A stretch of DNA of 64,000 nucleotides from Fidelibacterota bacterium. GTDB taxonomy: Bacteria > Marinisomatota > Marinisomatia > Marinisomatales > UBA1611. This document shows positions 63,795 to 64,000 of the stretch, piece after piece. Position 1 is the first letter of the stretch. Each line of letters begins with the position of its first letter. Where the stretch lies: NCBI GenBank assembly GCA_002718285.1, contig PBAR01000009.1:1-64000 (forward strand). Direction: 5' to 3'. A program made the translations under genes and the position numbers. The notes beneath the pieces were generated by a model. The model worked only from the letters and a program-made list of their open reading frames with translations. It had not been told where the DNA came from and did not search any database.

Positions 63795-64000
63795 AAAATT
63801 AAAAATATTAACTGTTGTTGGCACAAGGCCAGAGATTATTCGACTTTCTAGAATTATTAAAAAACTAGAAAATATGTTTGATCATTATTTGATACATACC
63901 AATCAAAATTATGATTTTAATTTAAAAGATATTTTTTTTAATGATCTAGGAATTAAACCAAATATAGTTTTAAATAAGATTTCAAAAACTCCAATAGAAA
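63787..64000 (+). CDS. capG: CapG-like UDP-HexNAc 2-epimerase (partial, runs off the window)
   Basis: The first 71 residues are visible. They begin with KILTVVGTRPEIIRL near 5-19, the typical N-terminus of non-hydrolysing UDP-GlcNAc 2-epimerases (WecB/CapG). The ATG at 63787 overlaps the CapF stop by eight bases. With CapE and CapF upstream it would complete UDP-L-FucNAc by C2 epimerisation. The C-terminus lies outside the window. Confidence 0.85.
   Translation, partial: MHKKLKILTVVGTRPEIIRLSRIIKKLENMFDHYLIHTNQNYDFNLKDIFFNDLGIKPNIVLNKISKTPIE

Noticed and set aside
1..64000. CRISPR arrays, tRNAs, insertion sequences, prophage or defence genes
   Set aside because: No regularly spaced repeats, cloverleaf sequences, transposase or integrase motifs, or recognisable nuclease/defence proteins were seen.

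Overview
The window opens with the 3' end of a 23S rRNA gene. The remaining 63.9 kb is an extremely A+T-rich, gene-dense stretch of surface-polysaccharide genes with no tRNA, IS element, integrase or CRISPR array. Very low GC, tiny intergenic gaps, many ATGA-type overlaps, almost no Shine-Dalgarno sequences and a glycan locus directly after 23S all match hypervariable region 2 of SAR11 bacteria (Pelagibacterales), which in Ca. Pelagibacter lies between 23S and a displaced 5S gene. The SAR11 assignment is inferred from layout and composition; no database search was possible.

Layout. (A) 156-6894 (+): nucleotide-sugar dehydrogenase, SDR, TylF-type methyltransferase, small membrane protein, radical SAM enzyme, and a polytopic GT-C-like membrane protein broken at a poly-T run. 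(B) 6928-9948: DprE1-like, UbiA-like and DprE2-like genes, together a polyprenyl-phosphoryl-pentofuranose (arabinose-type) donor module. (C) 9949-10719 (-): FkbM methyltransferase. (D) 10778-16770 (+): a tightly packed cassette of FMN hydroxyacid dehydrogenase, CMP-sugar synthetase, Gfo/Idh oxidoreductase, DAHP/KDO8P-type synthase, AroE-like reductase, RmlC-like epimerase and a glycosyltransferase. This looks like a pathway to an uncommon CMP-activated 3-deoxy-ulosonic acid. (E) 16767-19472 (-): three tandem Fe(II)/2-oxoglutarate dioxygenase paralogues. (F) 19543-22273 (+): DJ-1-like, cupin and second radical SAM genes. (G) 22270-24041 (-): thiamine-diphosphate E1 alpha and beta subunits without E2/E3.

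(H/I) 24161-30759: the GDP-heptose genes (heptose-7-P kinase, a fused nucleotidyltransferase/phosphatase, phosphoheptose isomerase) around a carbamoyltransferase, a ColD-like DegT-fold dehydratase with His in place of Lys, and an SDR. (J) 30816 (+): PglK/MsbA-like flippase. (K) 32551-35083 (-): WbpG/HisH/HisF amidotransferase trio. (L) 35139-55774 (+): a 20-kb same-strand run with nonulosonic-acid genes (DegT aminotransferase, PtmE-like nucleotidyltransferase, two NeuB-type synthases, cytidylyltransferase, NeuC-type epimerase), an ATP-grasp enzyme, a sulfation cassette (ATP sulfurylase, pyruvate-kinase-like protein, sulfotransferase, APS kinase), two unknown proteins, FkbM methyltransferase, polysaccharide deacetylase, second ABC flippase and glycosyltransferases. 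(M-P) 55809-64000: GDP-fucose-synthase-like SDR with a mutated catalytic Tyr, two more SDRs, a DegT aminotransferase, GT11 fucosyltransferase, GT2, and CapE-CapF-CapG (UDP-L-FucNAc pathway), the last cut by the window edge.

Together the genes would make several activated sugars (hexuronate, pentofuranose, GDP-heptose, nonulosonic acid, L-FucNAc), decorate them (methyl, carbamoyl, amidino, sulfate, possibly hydroxyl) and assemble and flip glycans. Frequent strand switching at exact gene ends suggests assembly from exchangeable cassettes.
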